Positions 23,737 to 36,321 of a stretch of DNA of 64,000 nt are shown piece by piece. The stretch is taken from contig BSBK01006342.1 of the NCBI GenBank assembly GCA_027943335.1, forward strand, positions 248,001 to 312,000. The letters are read 5' to 3'. Below the pieces are notes generated by a model. That model was not told the DNA's origin, ran no database searches, and saw only the letters and a program-made list of their open reading frames with translations. This DNA is from Chamaecyparis obtusa (taxonomy: Eukaryota; Streptophyta; Pinopsida; Cupressales; Cupressaceae). The translations under genes were made by a program, and so were the position numbers. How positions within the stretch are numbered: the stretch's first letter is position 1; every line of letters begins with the position of its first letter.

Positions 23737-26653
23737 ATGATAGTCAGAACTTGTAGTCATTCCTATAAGGATACAATAGATCCAAGAGGAAAATCCCTTT
23801 ACGATACTGTTGGACCATCCTTCCATGAAGAACCTTTACATCAAGCCTTCGATTATGAGTCAATCCCCTTTTCCAACACTAAGAAATTTGATCACATCAA
23901 TATGTCAAACTTTGATTGGGGCACTTGCAAAAGGAATGGGGGACTTGCAAAAGGAATGATTCTTACTCCTTTGAGGATGAAGAACCCCCACAAGAAGAGA
24001 TCCTCAAGTGCCAAGAAGACAAAAGTTTCCACAAAGTGATGCAAGTCATCATGAGTTAGGATAAGGATCACTATTTCATGAATCTCACTTATATGGGTGT
24101 GCAACTACCACCTGACTTTGATGTGGATGGAAAACTTTAAAAAGTGGAAGAGTCTCCTCTCACAGCTCTTACCAAACAACTTTAGGATCTACACAATGAG
24201 ATTTCAAAACTTAACAAGGATAAGGACCAAACCTCTAACAAATATTTTCTTGAATCAATATGATAAGTATGTTGGAAAAAAACATCCACAAGACCATGTG
24301 CATAAATTTTGTGCCCTGAGCATGGAATTTATGCACAAATAGAGCTATTTGATGAGACTCTTTCCTCAAAGTCTTGGTGGCTAAGCTATGAGTTGATTCA
24401 CCTGACTTACCCCTGACATTAACACTTTTGATGAGCTAGTTTAGAAGTTTATCCAACAGTACTCTTACAACATCTCTCACACTATTGCTATGCTCAATTT
24501 GTGCAATACATGGAAACATGTGGGAGATCCCTTTGTCACATTCCTCCAGTGATGGAAATGAATATTTTCTCAATACCCTTAGCAGATTCCTGAGACTGAG
24601 AAAATTGATATATTCATAAACACTTTGGTTCCTAAAATTAACTTTGTGTTGCAAATGAAAACACATTGCTCATTTGAAAATTTTGTTGAATCATATACAC
24701 ACATAGATGATGTCATTTTTAGAAAGGAGAGATTACCTTACAACATAAAGAACATAAGTCCTTTTCCAATAACCAACATAACAAGGACAAGCATAAGTTT
24801 TAGACCAAAACTAAAGATTTGATCAATTACAAAATTCTAGGTACGAGTTCTACATCTACCAAACCCAAGGAGCTAGCTTTCAACTCATCCACTAGTATTC
24901 AAGCTGTGAAGCTAATAAGAGCATCCAACCAAGCTCTAAAATTGAGACTAACAGAGATAGGCCATGGATCCCTAGGCCTAAGAGAGACTTCACTCCTCTT
25001 GGAGAATCCCTTAAGAATGCCCTAAAGATGCTTTTGACAAAAAAGATCATCACTTTGCCAGATAATTTGAAAATATAAAATCCTAAGATAAAGCCTAAGT
25101 GGTGGAATGATAACCACTATTATGATTATCATCACAATAAAGGCCACAAGCCCAACAATTTCATGAAGCTTAAACAACTAAGCCAAGATTTGATCGATAA
25201 TGAGACAATTGTGATTGACCCTCCACAAATGAACATTGATCATAAGGATTTCAAATAGCCTTTTCCTAAATATGAAAAGGGGGAGTCATCTAAGCTAAAG
25301 AATAACAAAGTGGGTTACATATACTCTGAAAATGACAATGTAATCCACATTCTTGAGTCCTTTGACCATACTGTCAATGTCATCAAGATCAAAGGCAAGA
25401 CTTAGATTGCATGCAAAGTCACTCTGCGAAGGGCAGGTTCATTCTCCTCCTCTTCTTCTAAGAAAATATCAACTTGATCATCCAAGACAACTACCTTGTA
25501 TACAACACATGGTTATAATTTGGTCAAATTCAACACACGTCAGCTTAGATATCAATCCTTGAACTGCTTAAAATATCTCCTGCGCATAGGGAGATTCTAG
25601 ATCAAGCCCTCTTAGTGGCTAATGTTCCTAAGGACTTAAACATCAATAAGTTCTAGTCCATGGTCAGTCATCTTGCTTCTCCTCATTATTTGACTTTTTT
25701 CAGAAGAAGACAAATTTGCTAGTCACCCGCATAACCAACATCTCCATATCGAAGTCCTCATACACAAGTATGGGGTGAAACACATTTTGATAGATGGAGG
25801 TGTAGGTTTGAACATATGCACGTTTAACTTGGTTAAATCTCTTGGTTTCTCAAAGCATGCTACCAACCCTCGATGAAAAATAACAATCAAAGCATATGAT
25901 GAAGAGGAATGCTCCTCTAAAGGCATGGTGGTCTTGACCATTTGGGTAGGTATTGTTCAAAGGGATGTCATCTATCAGGTCTTGGACCTTTTTCTAGCAT
26001 ACAACATACTTCTCATTTGCCCATGGATTCAAAAAATGTAGGCAATACCTTCAATGAATCACCAATGCATCAAATTACCTCATAGAGAAATTGAGGTTAC
26101 TATTCCTACAGACTCAACATACAATTGTAACAATCTTAAATAGGATAAAAGTATGGTTTGACACAATAAGGAAGCCCTGAGAAACCAAGAAACTGAGAAT
26201 TCTAGAAAAGAAACACTAGATGCCTTTCAAAATAAGCTAAGTATAAAAGAAAGTGGAATGGGAGAATATCGATTGGATGCTTCATGCTCAATGGTCAACT
26301 TTCCCATCTCACCTAGATCCTATGAAAAACTATCTTCATCCTTTCGACCTACTAGGACTTTTTCTCTAAAAAATCATAAACGAATTGACATGGTCAAAGA
26401 AAAAGTCCCTCTTGAACAAGAAAATGAGGAAAAAGCTATCTTACAATGGCTATACAAAGGTGAAGAAGTTGATCAAGAGGTGAAATACATCAAGATTTAT
26501 ATTGAGAAATATGGTGTAGGCTATCAAATCATGTAGAAAATGGGGTATGATGGGAAAAGTCCCCTTGGAAAAGGTAAAGGCCTTCTTGAACCCCTACACG
26601 TTGAATTCTGTAATTTGATAGAGAAAATTAGGGTAGGATATCATGAACAAAAA
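23737..26653 (+). pseudogene. Element A gag-protease-linker remnant
   Basis: It aligns with B's gag and protease but is broken by many stops and frameshifts. Recognisable pieces are a gag N-terminal region (from 23,737), a degenerate zinc-binding segment (DYHHNKGHKPNNF, ~25,120), a protease active-site segment LIDGGVGLNICTFNLVK (~25,780) and a G-patch-like segment KMGYDGKSPLGKGKG (~26,540). The zinc segment has lost cysteines kept in B. It is cut by insertion S right after the G-patch-like region. Confidence 0.7.
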
Positions 26654-27033
26654 TGTAGTGCCTCTCTCATTTACCCCTTTGCACAAACATCCTAATGGTG
26701 TGGTTTTGACTGTCACTCTCAAAGGGTAAGGTCATGTTGGTCCCATGTGAGGGAGAATCTGCTAGGAGGATTGTTTTGGGGTGTGTATCAACATTCTGTG
26801 TGAACTAGGAGACGTAGGATATGGTCTTAAATCACATTTTGGAGACCCTTAGAGTAGGGATGAGTCATTCTTGTGGATGTAGTGATTGTTGCCTGCATTA
26901 TGGTTGATGGCATCATGAGATGCTCTTTGCCCAGATTTTCCTTATGTTTATCAGGAGTTTCTCCTTGGTAGTCATGTCAGGTGTTTTAAGATATTCTATC
27001 TTGGTATTATCTTTCTGCATAATAGACTTAGTA
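26654..27033 (+). mobile_element. LTR-like insertion S, left part
   Basis: It begins TGTAGTGCCTCTCTC directly after the interrupted coding frame of element A. It continues at 43,597 after element B and ends GGGCATGACA at 49,260, with AAATT following where AAAAA precedes the start. TG..CA ends and a near-duplication support an LTR-type insertion. It has no coding capacity. Confidence 0.5.
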
Positions 27034-27038
27034 ATTAG
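27034..27038. repeat. Target-site duplication ATTAG (left)
   Basis: ATTAG directly before the 5' LTR of element B, repeated at 43592-43596. Confidence 0.85.
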
Positions 27039-27945
27039 TATATGCACCCTAAAATGGTCACCTAGACTTTGGGCCCCCATTCAACAATTTATCAAACCCC
27101 CGAATCAATATTTTCAAAAATCAATATTTTTCAATTATATCAATTTCCTTAATCAAATCCTATTTCCATCATTCATTTGATTATTTTCTATGGGCTAACC
27201 ATATTATCCTAAGTCTTTATTTATTTAAAAGGAATTCCCTCTCCTTTTATTAAATAAAAAGCTCCCACTTTTCCTCTTATCCTAAGTTGCACAAATAAAG
27301 CATTATTCTTATTTTATAAAAAGAAGAAAAGGCCTTTTTGTCTCACATGGGACACAAAATTCAACTCTTATTTTTTCATTGGAGGAGATTTGTGCACCTG
27401 GATTGCTCCTCTTTCAAGCTCCACCCTTGATTAAATCTTTTGCTTCTTAATCTCCATGGTCCATTCCTTTAAAAGGAGAGCTCTTTTCTCATTCTAGGAT
27501 CCCAACTTTGAATACTAATCTTATGCTACAGGATTTCTTGGAGACTTTGAGGATATTCATGCATTTAGCTTTCATTCTTGCATTCTTAACTTAGCTTTCA
27601 TGGCATCTAGCTTAGTTTCCTTTATGCTCTAGATTAGCTCACATAAATTAATTAGCAAGGCTTGTAATAATTTCCTTTCATAGCTTAGTTTGCATCTTCA
27701 TTCTTAGCATAGTTGCATTGCATTTCCATTCTTGATTCTTGAAGATATTGGAATTCTTGCTCTTGTCTCTTTGAATCTCCCATTGTGTGGTTTACTAGCA
27801 AGGTCTTCAATAGCTCTAGCTGAGAACACTATACACATCCTTGTGACTCCATGCCTCGGGAGCTTTAGGTCACTTTCTCAAGGTTTCCCATCCATGGATT
27901 CTCTTAGAAGTAATGACTTAGAGAAGTGCACAATTTGAGTGTACA
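27039..27945 (+). repeat. 5' LTR of element B
   Basis: It starts TATATGCACCCTAAAATGG, where the 3' LTR keeps TGTATGCACC, and ends GAGTGTACA. A TTTAAAAGGAGAGCTCTT block near 27,470 is shared with the LTRs of family A and may be the core promoter. Confidence 0.9.
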
Positions 27946-27949
27946 TTTT

Positions 27950-27966
27950 TGGCGCCCACCGTTGGG
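27950..27966 (+). promoter_or_regulatory. Primer-binding site of element B
   Basis: TGGCGCCCACCGTTGGG begins 4 bp after the LTR end. TGGCGCC starts are common in Tat/Athila elements (family knowledge). The tRNA was not identified. Confidence 0.75.
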
Positions 27967-30213
27967 CAGAACACTCTTGTTTTGTCCTTCTTTTTATGCA
28001 TTTCTATTAATTTTTTGTCATCATTTTTGCTTGTTGTTTCAGCTCTCTATTTTTCTGACAAATTATCGTGTGATAGTTTTCTAATATCGTGTGATATTTT
28101 ATTACATACCCGTGTGATACTTTTCCAGTAAAAGTATCATTTAGTTATATAGGATTCTATCGCATCAGTGTTTTATACTTTGTTGCATGCAGGTAGCACG
28201 AAGTATCATACAGAGAGAAAGTATCGCACCAGTATATTAAGAAGTATCGTACGATTCTTTCTCTAACAAAACTGTAGCACAGGCCTGGCAGTGAGTAGTT
28301 TTGGACATTTCTTTGCAAGATTTGATTTATTTGATTCGGGTTTCTGATTTGCTGTAGTAGAACAGATTTTGATTTGCAGATTTTACTTGATTTTGATGTG
28401 CTAACCTTTGTAGGGATACCAAGTTGTGCTTGTAGGTGCCTTCATTGCTTGAAATATTTTGTTAAAATAACGCATGTCAAAGCTCCAAATGCACAAGGGC
28501 TACTAATTGTTTTTGTAGGGCTGCCCAAAGCATAAAAACCAATCAAGTGCTTGTTTAATTTCTTTCATTTTAAGTGCGGCATATACTAGTTGTTTCTTTT
28601 CATAGGCACTTAATATCTTGTTGTAGGAATCTTTTGGTGGTAGGAGAGTATGCTCTTCACCCTTGTGGTGAAATAGAAATCTTGACCCATCTTTGGATTT
28701 TGAAAGAAAGAGGGTAATTGAACCTTTCCTTGGTGTGTTTGGGAGAAATTTTTGAGCTAGGAGAATATGCTCTTCACCCTTGAGGTGAACCAGAAATCTT
28801 GACACTCAAAGGTTAATCCACTCTTTGTTTAATTTTATAATCCTTTAGCGAGCCTGCTCTTGAGCAATCAAGAGGAATGACCCAAGTGGGGACAAGATTT
28901 TCACCGGCTATTCTGACCCACTATAAACTCAAGGCTATCAAGGACACAAAACCTTGGTAGATGTAGTACTTGTCTTCACTTGATGTGAGTACTTGTGGGA
29001 TTGTGACCATGAGGAAAATGTTGAGCAAGAATGCTTAAGGTACTCTTATGGTTGTGAGGTCTGTTACTTGCTGCAAGGTAAGGAGTCCCTTTGGGGAGCA
29101 AGAGGGGTATTATGAATGGAAGCCCTTACTAAGAACCGTAGATAGAAGCCGCCCTATTTTTCCGCTTAGCTTCTTGGTGCAAGGATTGATCCTAGTGGAC
29201 TAACTTGGATCACCCCAAGATTACTCACCATTTATGTTCCTAAGTGCTTGAAGTGTTCTCGCTATGATCTACCTGTGTAAATGTTCTCAAAAATCAAACC
29301 TCACGGTAGCATTCATAGGATTTTCTTGCTTTGATATCACAATTGCTTGTCTTGGCAAGGTTGCTTTTGCCCTTGTGCAAGTATTTTATGACATGTTTGA
29401 TCACCTACTATTTGCAAACTTGTCTGATTACTACTAGTACTATGCTTGAAATCAAAAAATCCAACCATCAGACTGAAACATTGACCAAATTGCCTTTAAA
29501 ACTAAGATTTTTAACATTCACCGGTCAAGAGTCATACGATCTTGAAATACCATCGCACACTATACTGAGATTTATCATGTGATAGTTCATTGTTGCACAA
29601 CTATCGCACAACTTGCCTGGATTTCATTGCACAGGCCACTTGGAAACTGTTGCACTGCTTCATGTGAAATATCATTTTGGAAGATTGTATCATTTTGTTT
29701 GCCTAGAAACTGTTGCACATAGTCTTTTGCTGTTGTGATTTATGCCATTTTTAGTCTTTCTTTGGTCAATCCAAATTTTAGTAGGTTACTTACTCTACCG
29801 TTGGAAGCCTTTTTGTACCTTGGGTTCTTGTATTTTGACCCCTTGAGATAGTATTCTTTCATTTCACAAGTAATCTTGCTTGTCATTGATAAGTTAGGAA
29901 TCATCCTTGTTGAAAAAGAAAACCTTTAGATTCTTTGGTAACACACTTGGAGAGTCCTAGTAGTCTCTTGTCCAAATTCATTTCCATATAAATTCAATTT
30001 CAATAAAAAATATATTTGGTTAAATCCATCCTCCTGATCCATATGTGTTAGGATACTCATCCTTTTATTATACACCTCTGTGGTAGTGTTGGTTTATACC
30101 TTTTGCAACTTTCTATCTTACCATCTCTTTTTGGACAATTGAATACTTTTACTATCCTAGTTTGGTATTGACATTTCGTAGGGTCATCTTATCACCAAGG
30201 GTCTTTTTCTTTC
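27967..30213 (+). other. Long leader of element B
   Basis: Non-coding. It contains two clusters of ATCG(T/C)(G/A)(T/C)GAT-type palindromes (~28,060-28,270 and ~29,530-29,715), two copies of GGAGA(G/A)TATGCTCTTCACCC at about 28,643 and 28,757, and a conserved GATCACCCCAAGATTACTCACC block (~29,208). All have counterparts in the leader of element A. Confidence 0.6.
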
Positions 30214-32170
30214 ATGTCGGTTATGACAAGGTACCAAATCAGTCAAGGAAAATGACCTCAAGTTGTCTTTGATCAGTTACCCTTAGTCCAAACTCGTCAA
30301 AAGTGAAAGGGAAAGGAACTCATCTTTGATCAATCACCTAGGACCAAGTCCAAAGCTTGGTTTGACCCAAAGAGAAATCCTAGTGAGTTGAGTACCTCTT
30401 TAGCACCTTCTCAATCAGATATGGACATGAGTTACACCATGACTAGAAAGGAGAGAGAAGCAATGGATCAAAATCTTGATGACATTTTCCAAAGACAAGG
30501 ATAATATGCTATTTGGTGATGACAATCAACCAGAATCATCCCCTATCAACTCAATATATTTAGATGCCCATCAAAGAGCTGAAAGACATTATGGACAAGC
30601 TCACCATGATGCACGGTCACAACATAAAGACTAGAACAACAAATCTTGTGATGCTCATGTGAATGCAACATTTACTAACGACTTGTTCAAACATTCAAGG
30701 TCCAACTCTTCGCTCAAAACAACCTCAAGGTATGCAAATGAAAGGCTTAAAAGAATTGAACGTGAAAAGAAAGCCTTTTTGGATGAACAAGCTGCTAAAG
30801 AAGAAAGGTTTAGAATCCTAGAGGTGGAGCAAATAGCCTTCTTAGAATTGAAAAGAAAAGCATTTCAAGAGGAACAAGATAGGCTTTTAGCACAACAACT
30901 CAATGACCAATTCAACAACAGGGGTACCAATAGTGGAAACAACTCTCCACCATCTACTCCCTCAAGAACCCCACGAAGTAGAAGGTGGTCAATAACCCCT
31001 TCAAGATCTCCTAGTCCTAGAGGAAGAAGGATTTTATAACATAGGAGATAAACACCTCCTAGGAACTTGAGACAACCCTCCTAATGAGCTCATCATGGCT
31101 CTCAACATGGAGGAAGTAGTGCAAGTTTTGATGATCAAGACTTTATGAGGATGCAACAAGAACCACTATTCCAACAATATGTGGAGAAGTATCTAGATCA
31201 AAACAAGGATAGGTTCCTAGAGATCTTGATCAATAAGGGTGTCAGGGTCCCTTACAACTTTGATGTGGATAGGAAAATCAAGAAACAAGGTCCATCCCAA
31301 GAAGAGGAGATCAAGCAACTCAAGCGTATGATGGAAAAGGTGTTGGCACCTAAAAGTTCCTTTTCACTTGACTTTATTTGTCCCAATCCTTTTGACAAGA
31401 GTGTGAGTATGAAGGATTTTCCTAGAAAAGTTGAAATCCCCCAGTATGACAAGTATGATAGAAATGGTGACCCACATGATCATGTGTGTCAGTTCTACAT
31501 CATGAGTTTTGAGTTTCACCAAGATGAATCCTATCTTATGAGATTATTTCTGAGGAGTCTCAAGGGCCAAGCCATGGAGTGGTTTACCAACATAACCCCT
31601 CCTGTCAAAACTTTCAAAGAACTTGTCCACAGATTCGTTCAACATTTTGCATACAACTTGTCAAGATTAGTCACTATGTTAGACTTGTGCAATTTGAAGC
31701 AGAACCAAGGGGAATCCTTTGTTACCTTCTTAAAAAGATGGAGATGATTGTGCTCTCGCTATTCTAGGACTATTCCTGAGCATGAAAGGATTGATATCAT
31801 TGTTAGCAATTTGGTGCCTAAAATGCAATATGAGGTTCAGAAGATGGTCTTTGATTCCTTCGACACTATGGTCGAAACCACATGTTGAATTGACGATGTC
31901 TTGAAAGAGCAAGGCATTTTGACCAAACATAGCAATAACAACAATGGTCAAAATACTAACAACTCTAATAAGGACAAAGGCAAGAACTCACACTGGAACA
32001 AGAACAAACAAGTAGTCAATGATGGAGTCATGGAATCTTCTCAACCCAAGGATAAAGGAGTCCTCCATTTGTCTAGTGCAGTCCAAGCTATGAAGCTCAA
32101 CACATCCTCCAACCAACAAGAGCATAAACCAAAGTATCAGGATAAGCCTAAAAAGGAGAGGTGACAATTT
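30214..32170 (+). pseudogene. gag: Element B gag
   Basis: The likely start is ATG at 30214 (MSVMTRYQ). An early frameshift is needed before the main frame, which is readable from 30,659. There follow a lysine/glutamate-rich coiled-coil segment (ERLKRIEREKKAFLDEQAAK) and a Ser/Pro/Arg-rich stretch (TPSRTPRSRRWSITPSRSPS). The retrotransposon gag domain comes next, with DPHDHVCQFY, MEWFTNITPPVKTFKELVH and GESFVTFLKRW (~31,460-31,740). Stops at about 31,039, 31,747 and 32,162 interrupt it. Gag forms the particle that packages the RNA (family knowledge). Confidence 0.8.
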
Positions 32171-33400
32171 TCTAAACTGGGTGACTCGTATGAGGATGTT
32201 TTCAAGACACTTATTGCTAATAACCTTGCACAACCGCAAGATCCAACAAATTTTTGCATTCCTGACATTAAGCCACATTGGTGGAATGAAAAAGCTTTCT
32301 GTAAATTCCACAATGGCATTGGAAATGACATCAAACATTGCTGGAAACTAAAGCCCATCATTCAGGATCTTATTGAGAGTGGAAAACTTCAGATTGATGG
32401 GTTGAACACCAATGCAGAACATAAGGCATTCAAGGAGCCTTTGCCCAAATATGAGAATGGGGAAACCTCTGAACTAAAGAATGGCAAGGCTGAAATCAAC
32501 TATACCTACACAGCTGCAGAAAACGTGGTCAATGTGCTTGAGGTTGTAGAGGAAAGTGTCAACATGATGAGAGACAAAGATCCTAATGGTTATGATGTGG
32601 GCTGTCCTCTTATATTTGATGAAGAACATATGGTGGTGCTTAGGGGTCCTCATTCTCAAAGGTCATCCCAAGCTCTTAACGCTATTACAAGAAGTCAAAG
32701 CCAAGGTCCTATGGTTATTAGAGGTCTTAGTTCCAACCGGTCCAGCAAACCCAAGCAAGTGACATCCAAAAATGTCACCACCAAATTAGTTGTGAGTCCT
32801 CAGCTGAATTATAACCTTGCTGACCAGTTATAGAGAATGCCAGCTCAAATCTCAATCTTTGAACTCTTGGAATTGTCTCCAAGACATAAGCGTATCCTTG
32901 AGGATGCTTTGCATGCAGCAAATGTTCCTAACAACATAGATGTCGACCAATTCTAGAACATGGTTAACCACCTTGCTAGCCCTCATTACCTAACATTCTC
33001 AGAAGAAGATGACAAAGCTTTGAGCCATCCGCATAATCTTGCCCTTCATATCGAAGTCATGATTCACAAGACCCATGTCAGGCATGTGTTGATTGATGGG
33101 GGTGCTGGGCTCAACATTTGTTCTTTGAGTCTATTGAAGATAGTGGGTTATTCTGAGCAAGTTATTGATACCTGGAATAAAATTACCATTAAAGCCTATG
33201 ATGAGGTAGAGAGAAGTTCTAAAGGGTTGGCCATCCTTCCTGTCAAGATTGGCCCTATTGAAAAGGACATTTTGTTCCAAATTGTTGATGCTGGTCCTCT
33301 AGCATATAATATCCCAGTTGGTAGACCGTGGATCCATGACATGCAAGCAGTGCCATCCACCTACCACCAATGTGTTAAGTTTCCCTATAATGGAGTATAA
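32171..33400 (+). pseudogene. Element B zinc-binding and aspartic protease region
   Basis: It is in the same frame as gag. PHWWNEKAFCKFHNGIGNDI followed by KHCWKLK (~32,270-32,350) is a C-x2-H...H-C motif of the type found in Tat and Athila elements. The protease segment HVLIDGGAGLNICSLSLLKI lies near 33,080-33,140, with IDGG in place of the more usual DSG or DTG. A later GRPWIHDMQAVPSTYHQ matches the conserved end of such proteases. In-frame stops occur around 32,831, 32,954 and 33,398. Confidence 0.75.
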
Positions 33401-35095
33401 GTCTATATACCAGGGGATAACACATTATCTATAAATGCAATTTCAACAGGGACTCATGTTCCTCTCAACAAAGAAGTAGAGGATTTTGATGCAACTCTAG
33501 CACAGTGCAAGAATAAGTTCAAGTCCATAGACCTTGGTATGGGTGGGTATCAACTTGACTCCTTTACAAAACTACCAGTCTCCCCTAAATCTTATGGAAA
33601 ACCCTCACAAGAGATGCATCCTTCATCTTCAGCTATGACTTTGTTTGGTACATTTGTAGAGTCCTTAGTGCCTATTTAGGATGAAAAAGAAGAGGTGGCT
33701 ATCAAGGACTGGAACTATAGAGAAGACAAATACATGCATAATGAGAACTTCTCTCCCTCTTCTATGACATATGGAAGAGGGCACACTCTTGTCAAAAGTA
33801 TGGGCTACCCAGGTCATGGTCCTCTCAGTCACAGATTAGATGCTAGAGCTGAACCACTCGATCATGCTCTTTTTGGCCACAGGTCTAAAAAATGGTTGGC
33901 CTAGGTTTCAAAAATCAGAGCAAGAACCCTGTTCCTATCCTTGGTGAGATAGATAGTGAGGATGAAACAAAGTATATGTCCAATTTGACAAATCAATAGG
34001 ACATGTGTGAAGATTGGGTCCCTTCCACTAATCTCCTTTGGAGAGATTCAGATACTCCAGTTGACCATACCACAGTTTTAGGTTTAGAACAAGAGGAATC
34101 TACTATTGAAGATCCTATTCAAGAACATCAATACATGAATGGTGTTCAAGAAGGTGTTACCCTTGGTGACATTAGAGCTTCCACATCTAGACGTCATAAA
34201 TATACTTGGTGTAAACATCCCAATTGGGATTCAGATACAGACTCACATGAGTATGAATGGGAATCTCTTTGATTCTTCTACAGCTGACATGGATGTTGAT
34301 GTTGTCCATAAATATGTTTCCCAACCTGAGGTAGCTAACAAGTCTAGTGTAGGATTAGTGGATTCAAATCTGCAAGTTGCTTTAGTGGACAATGCTTCAT
34401 TTGGTAGGATAAATCTTGATTTGGGTACGTTAGAGGGATACTTGATAGACCCTAACTTTGTAATCACCAGAGATGATACCATTCGTATCCATAACATTGA
34501 ACTCATCATTGACCTACCCCTTGCCAATCCTCACCTAATTGATTGGTCTCAGCCCTATCAAGAGCCTCTACTCTTAACTTTCCAAAATGACTATGAGATA
34601 GCATGTTACCTAAATGCCCTTGAGCTTGTAGTCTCTTCCACCAGTGAACCAACTACAAGCATGACAGAACCAAATATCAAGTACCTTAGTCACAAAATGA
34701 AACTAAAAGAAAAAAAGAATAAGAGTCTTGATGGTGAAAACCACTATGTGGCGGTGTTAGAACCTAAAAAAGTAAAAATAAAGGACATATCTAAGGGTGA
34801 AAACCTCTCTGAGTCACCTAAGGATGAGGTACTTGATCATCTCCCAAGTTACTTTCAAGATAGATCTTTAGTGCTTGTTGAGCCTACAAAACTAGTTAAT
34901 TTGGGTACAAAAGAGGCTCCACAAATAGTGCATTTGGCTCAATCTCTATCAACACAGGAAAAAGAAGCATATACCAAGTTCCTACAGAGCAAGAAGATTA
35001 ATTTTTCTTGGACTTACTCAGACATGCCAGGGTTGGACACTAATCTCATTATGCATCACTTGTCCATAGCTCTAGGTATAAAACTAGTAAAATAG
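33401..35095 (+). pseudogene. Element B protease-RT linker with degraded G-patch
   Basis: About 560 codons separate protease and RT, which is unusually long. Near 33,800 the product reads SMGYPGHGPLSHRLDARAEPL. This aligns with KMGYDGKSPLGKGKG in element A and resembles a G-patch, but the glycines and lysines of the second half are lost in B. A later region, EYEWESL then STADMDVDVVHKYVS, is also conserved in A (~49,790) but needs a frame change near 34,270. Its end matches the segment just before RT in other gypsy elements (YSDMPGLD, ~35,020). The function of most of the linker is unknown. Confidence 0.6.
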
Positions 35096-35098
35096 AAA

Positions 35099-35690
35099 TT
35101 GAGGAAAATGCATCCTCACATAGCTCTTCTCGTCAAAGATGAACTAGAAAAACTCCTTAGTGCAGGATTTATAAGAGCCATTGATTATGCCAAATGGATA
35201 TCCAATATTGTACCAGTTTCAAAATGTGACAAGTCCATTCACGTCTGCATAGATTTTAGGGATCTTAATAAAGCATGCCCAAAGGATGATTTTCCACTTC
35301 CAAACATAGACATGATAGTGGACATGACTGCAGGTTATGAGATCTATTCATTGATGGATGTTTTTTTGGGTATAATCAAATCAAAATAGCTCCCGAAGAC
35401 TAGGAAAAGACTGCATTCACTTGCACATGGGGTACCTATTTCTAGAACGTTATGCCATTTGGATTAAAAAATGTAGGAGCTACTTATCAAAGAGCTATGA
35501 CAACTATCTTTCATGACATGATGCATAAGAATATGGAGGATTATGTGGATGACACCTTGGCTAAATCTAAAAAAAGGGATACACACTTAGGTGATTTGGA
35601 AGTCATTCTAGATCACATGGAGCAATTTCAATTAAGATTAAATCCCAAAAAGTGTGCATGTGGAGTCACCTCTGGAAAACTTCTATGATT
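35099..35690 (+). pseudogene. Element B reverse transcriptase
   Basis: GFIRAIDYAKWISNIVPVSK, then VCIDFRDLNKACPKDDFPLP, MPFGLKNVGATYQRAM and the catalytic YVDD (in EDYVDDTLAKSK, ~35,545) identify a Ty3/gypsy RT. A frameshift and stops around 35,388-35,450 destroy the segment between DLNKA and MPFGL, where FxD-x-GY should lie. The catalytic box is intact but the protein cannot be read through. Confidence 0.9.
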
Positions 35691-36318
35691 TATCATTTCA
35701 GCTAAAGGAATAGAGGTGGACCCAAAGAAAGTTCAAGCAATCTTGGATATGCTACCTCCCAAAAACATTAGCCAAATGAGGAGTCTTCAAGGATGCCTTC
35801 AATCTATAAGGAGGTTCATTTCACAACTGGCTGATAGAGCTCAACCCTTTAATAAGACTTTGCATAAGGGGGTTAAATGTGTCTGGAATGAAGATTGTAA
35901 GAAAAGCATGGACCAAATCAAGTAATACTTGGCTAATCCTCCAATCTTAATGCCTCCTATCCTAGGAAAACCACTCATATTGTATGTTTCAACAACAAAA
36001 TCTTCCTTGGGGGCATTACTAGCTCAACTTGATGACACTGGAAAAGAAAGAGCTATATATTACATCAGTTGTACTCTCATGTCATATGAGGTTAATTACA
36101 CTAGTATTGAAAAATCTTACCTTGTGGTGGTGTTTGCTTCCCAAAATTTGTGACATTACATACTTACGCATACAATACACCTCATTATAAAGATTGATCC
36201 TCTCAAATATTTGCTGGGTAAGGCTACTCTCACAGGTAGACTTGCTAAGTGGATGATGATAGTATCATAATTTGACATAGAGTATGTTGAGCATAAAGAT
36301 ATAAAAGGACAAGTAGAC
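35691..36318 (+). pseudogene. Element B Ty3-type RNase H (degenerate) and connection
   Basis: The RT tail reads VDPKKVQAILDMLPPKNISQ. It is followed by LYVSTTKSSLGALLAQ, YTSIEKSYLVVVFASQNL and RLAKWMMIVS. The first catalytic Asp expected in LYxxxSD is not present, and the Glu in SIEK is kept. Stops interrupt at about 35,923, 36,151 and 36,268. Loss of active residues in this first RNase H is usual in Tat elements, which use the second one (family knowledge). Confidence 0.75.
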
Positions 36319-36321
36319 CAA

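Larger units (their letters stand above)
20540..26653 (+). mobile_element. Tat-like Ty3/gypsy element A, 5' part
   Basis: It holds the 5' LTR, primer site, a 2.3-kb leader and a heavily mutated gag-protease region, and ends inside the linker between protease and RT. The element resumes at 49,261. The last complete codon on the left (AAA, 26651-26653) joins in frame to TTT at 49266 once the insertion and one copy of a 5-bp duplication are removed. The leader and coding sequence align throughout with element B. Confidence 0.75.

Noticed and set aside
28503..28805. Minus-strand open frame with an internal repeat of a GEEH segment
   Set aside because: The repeat reflects the duplicated leader motif of element B. 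It has no counterpart frame in A.
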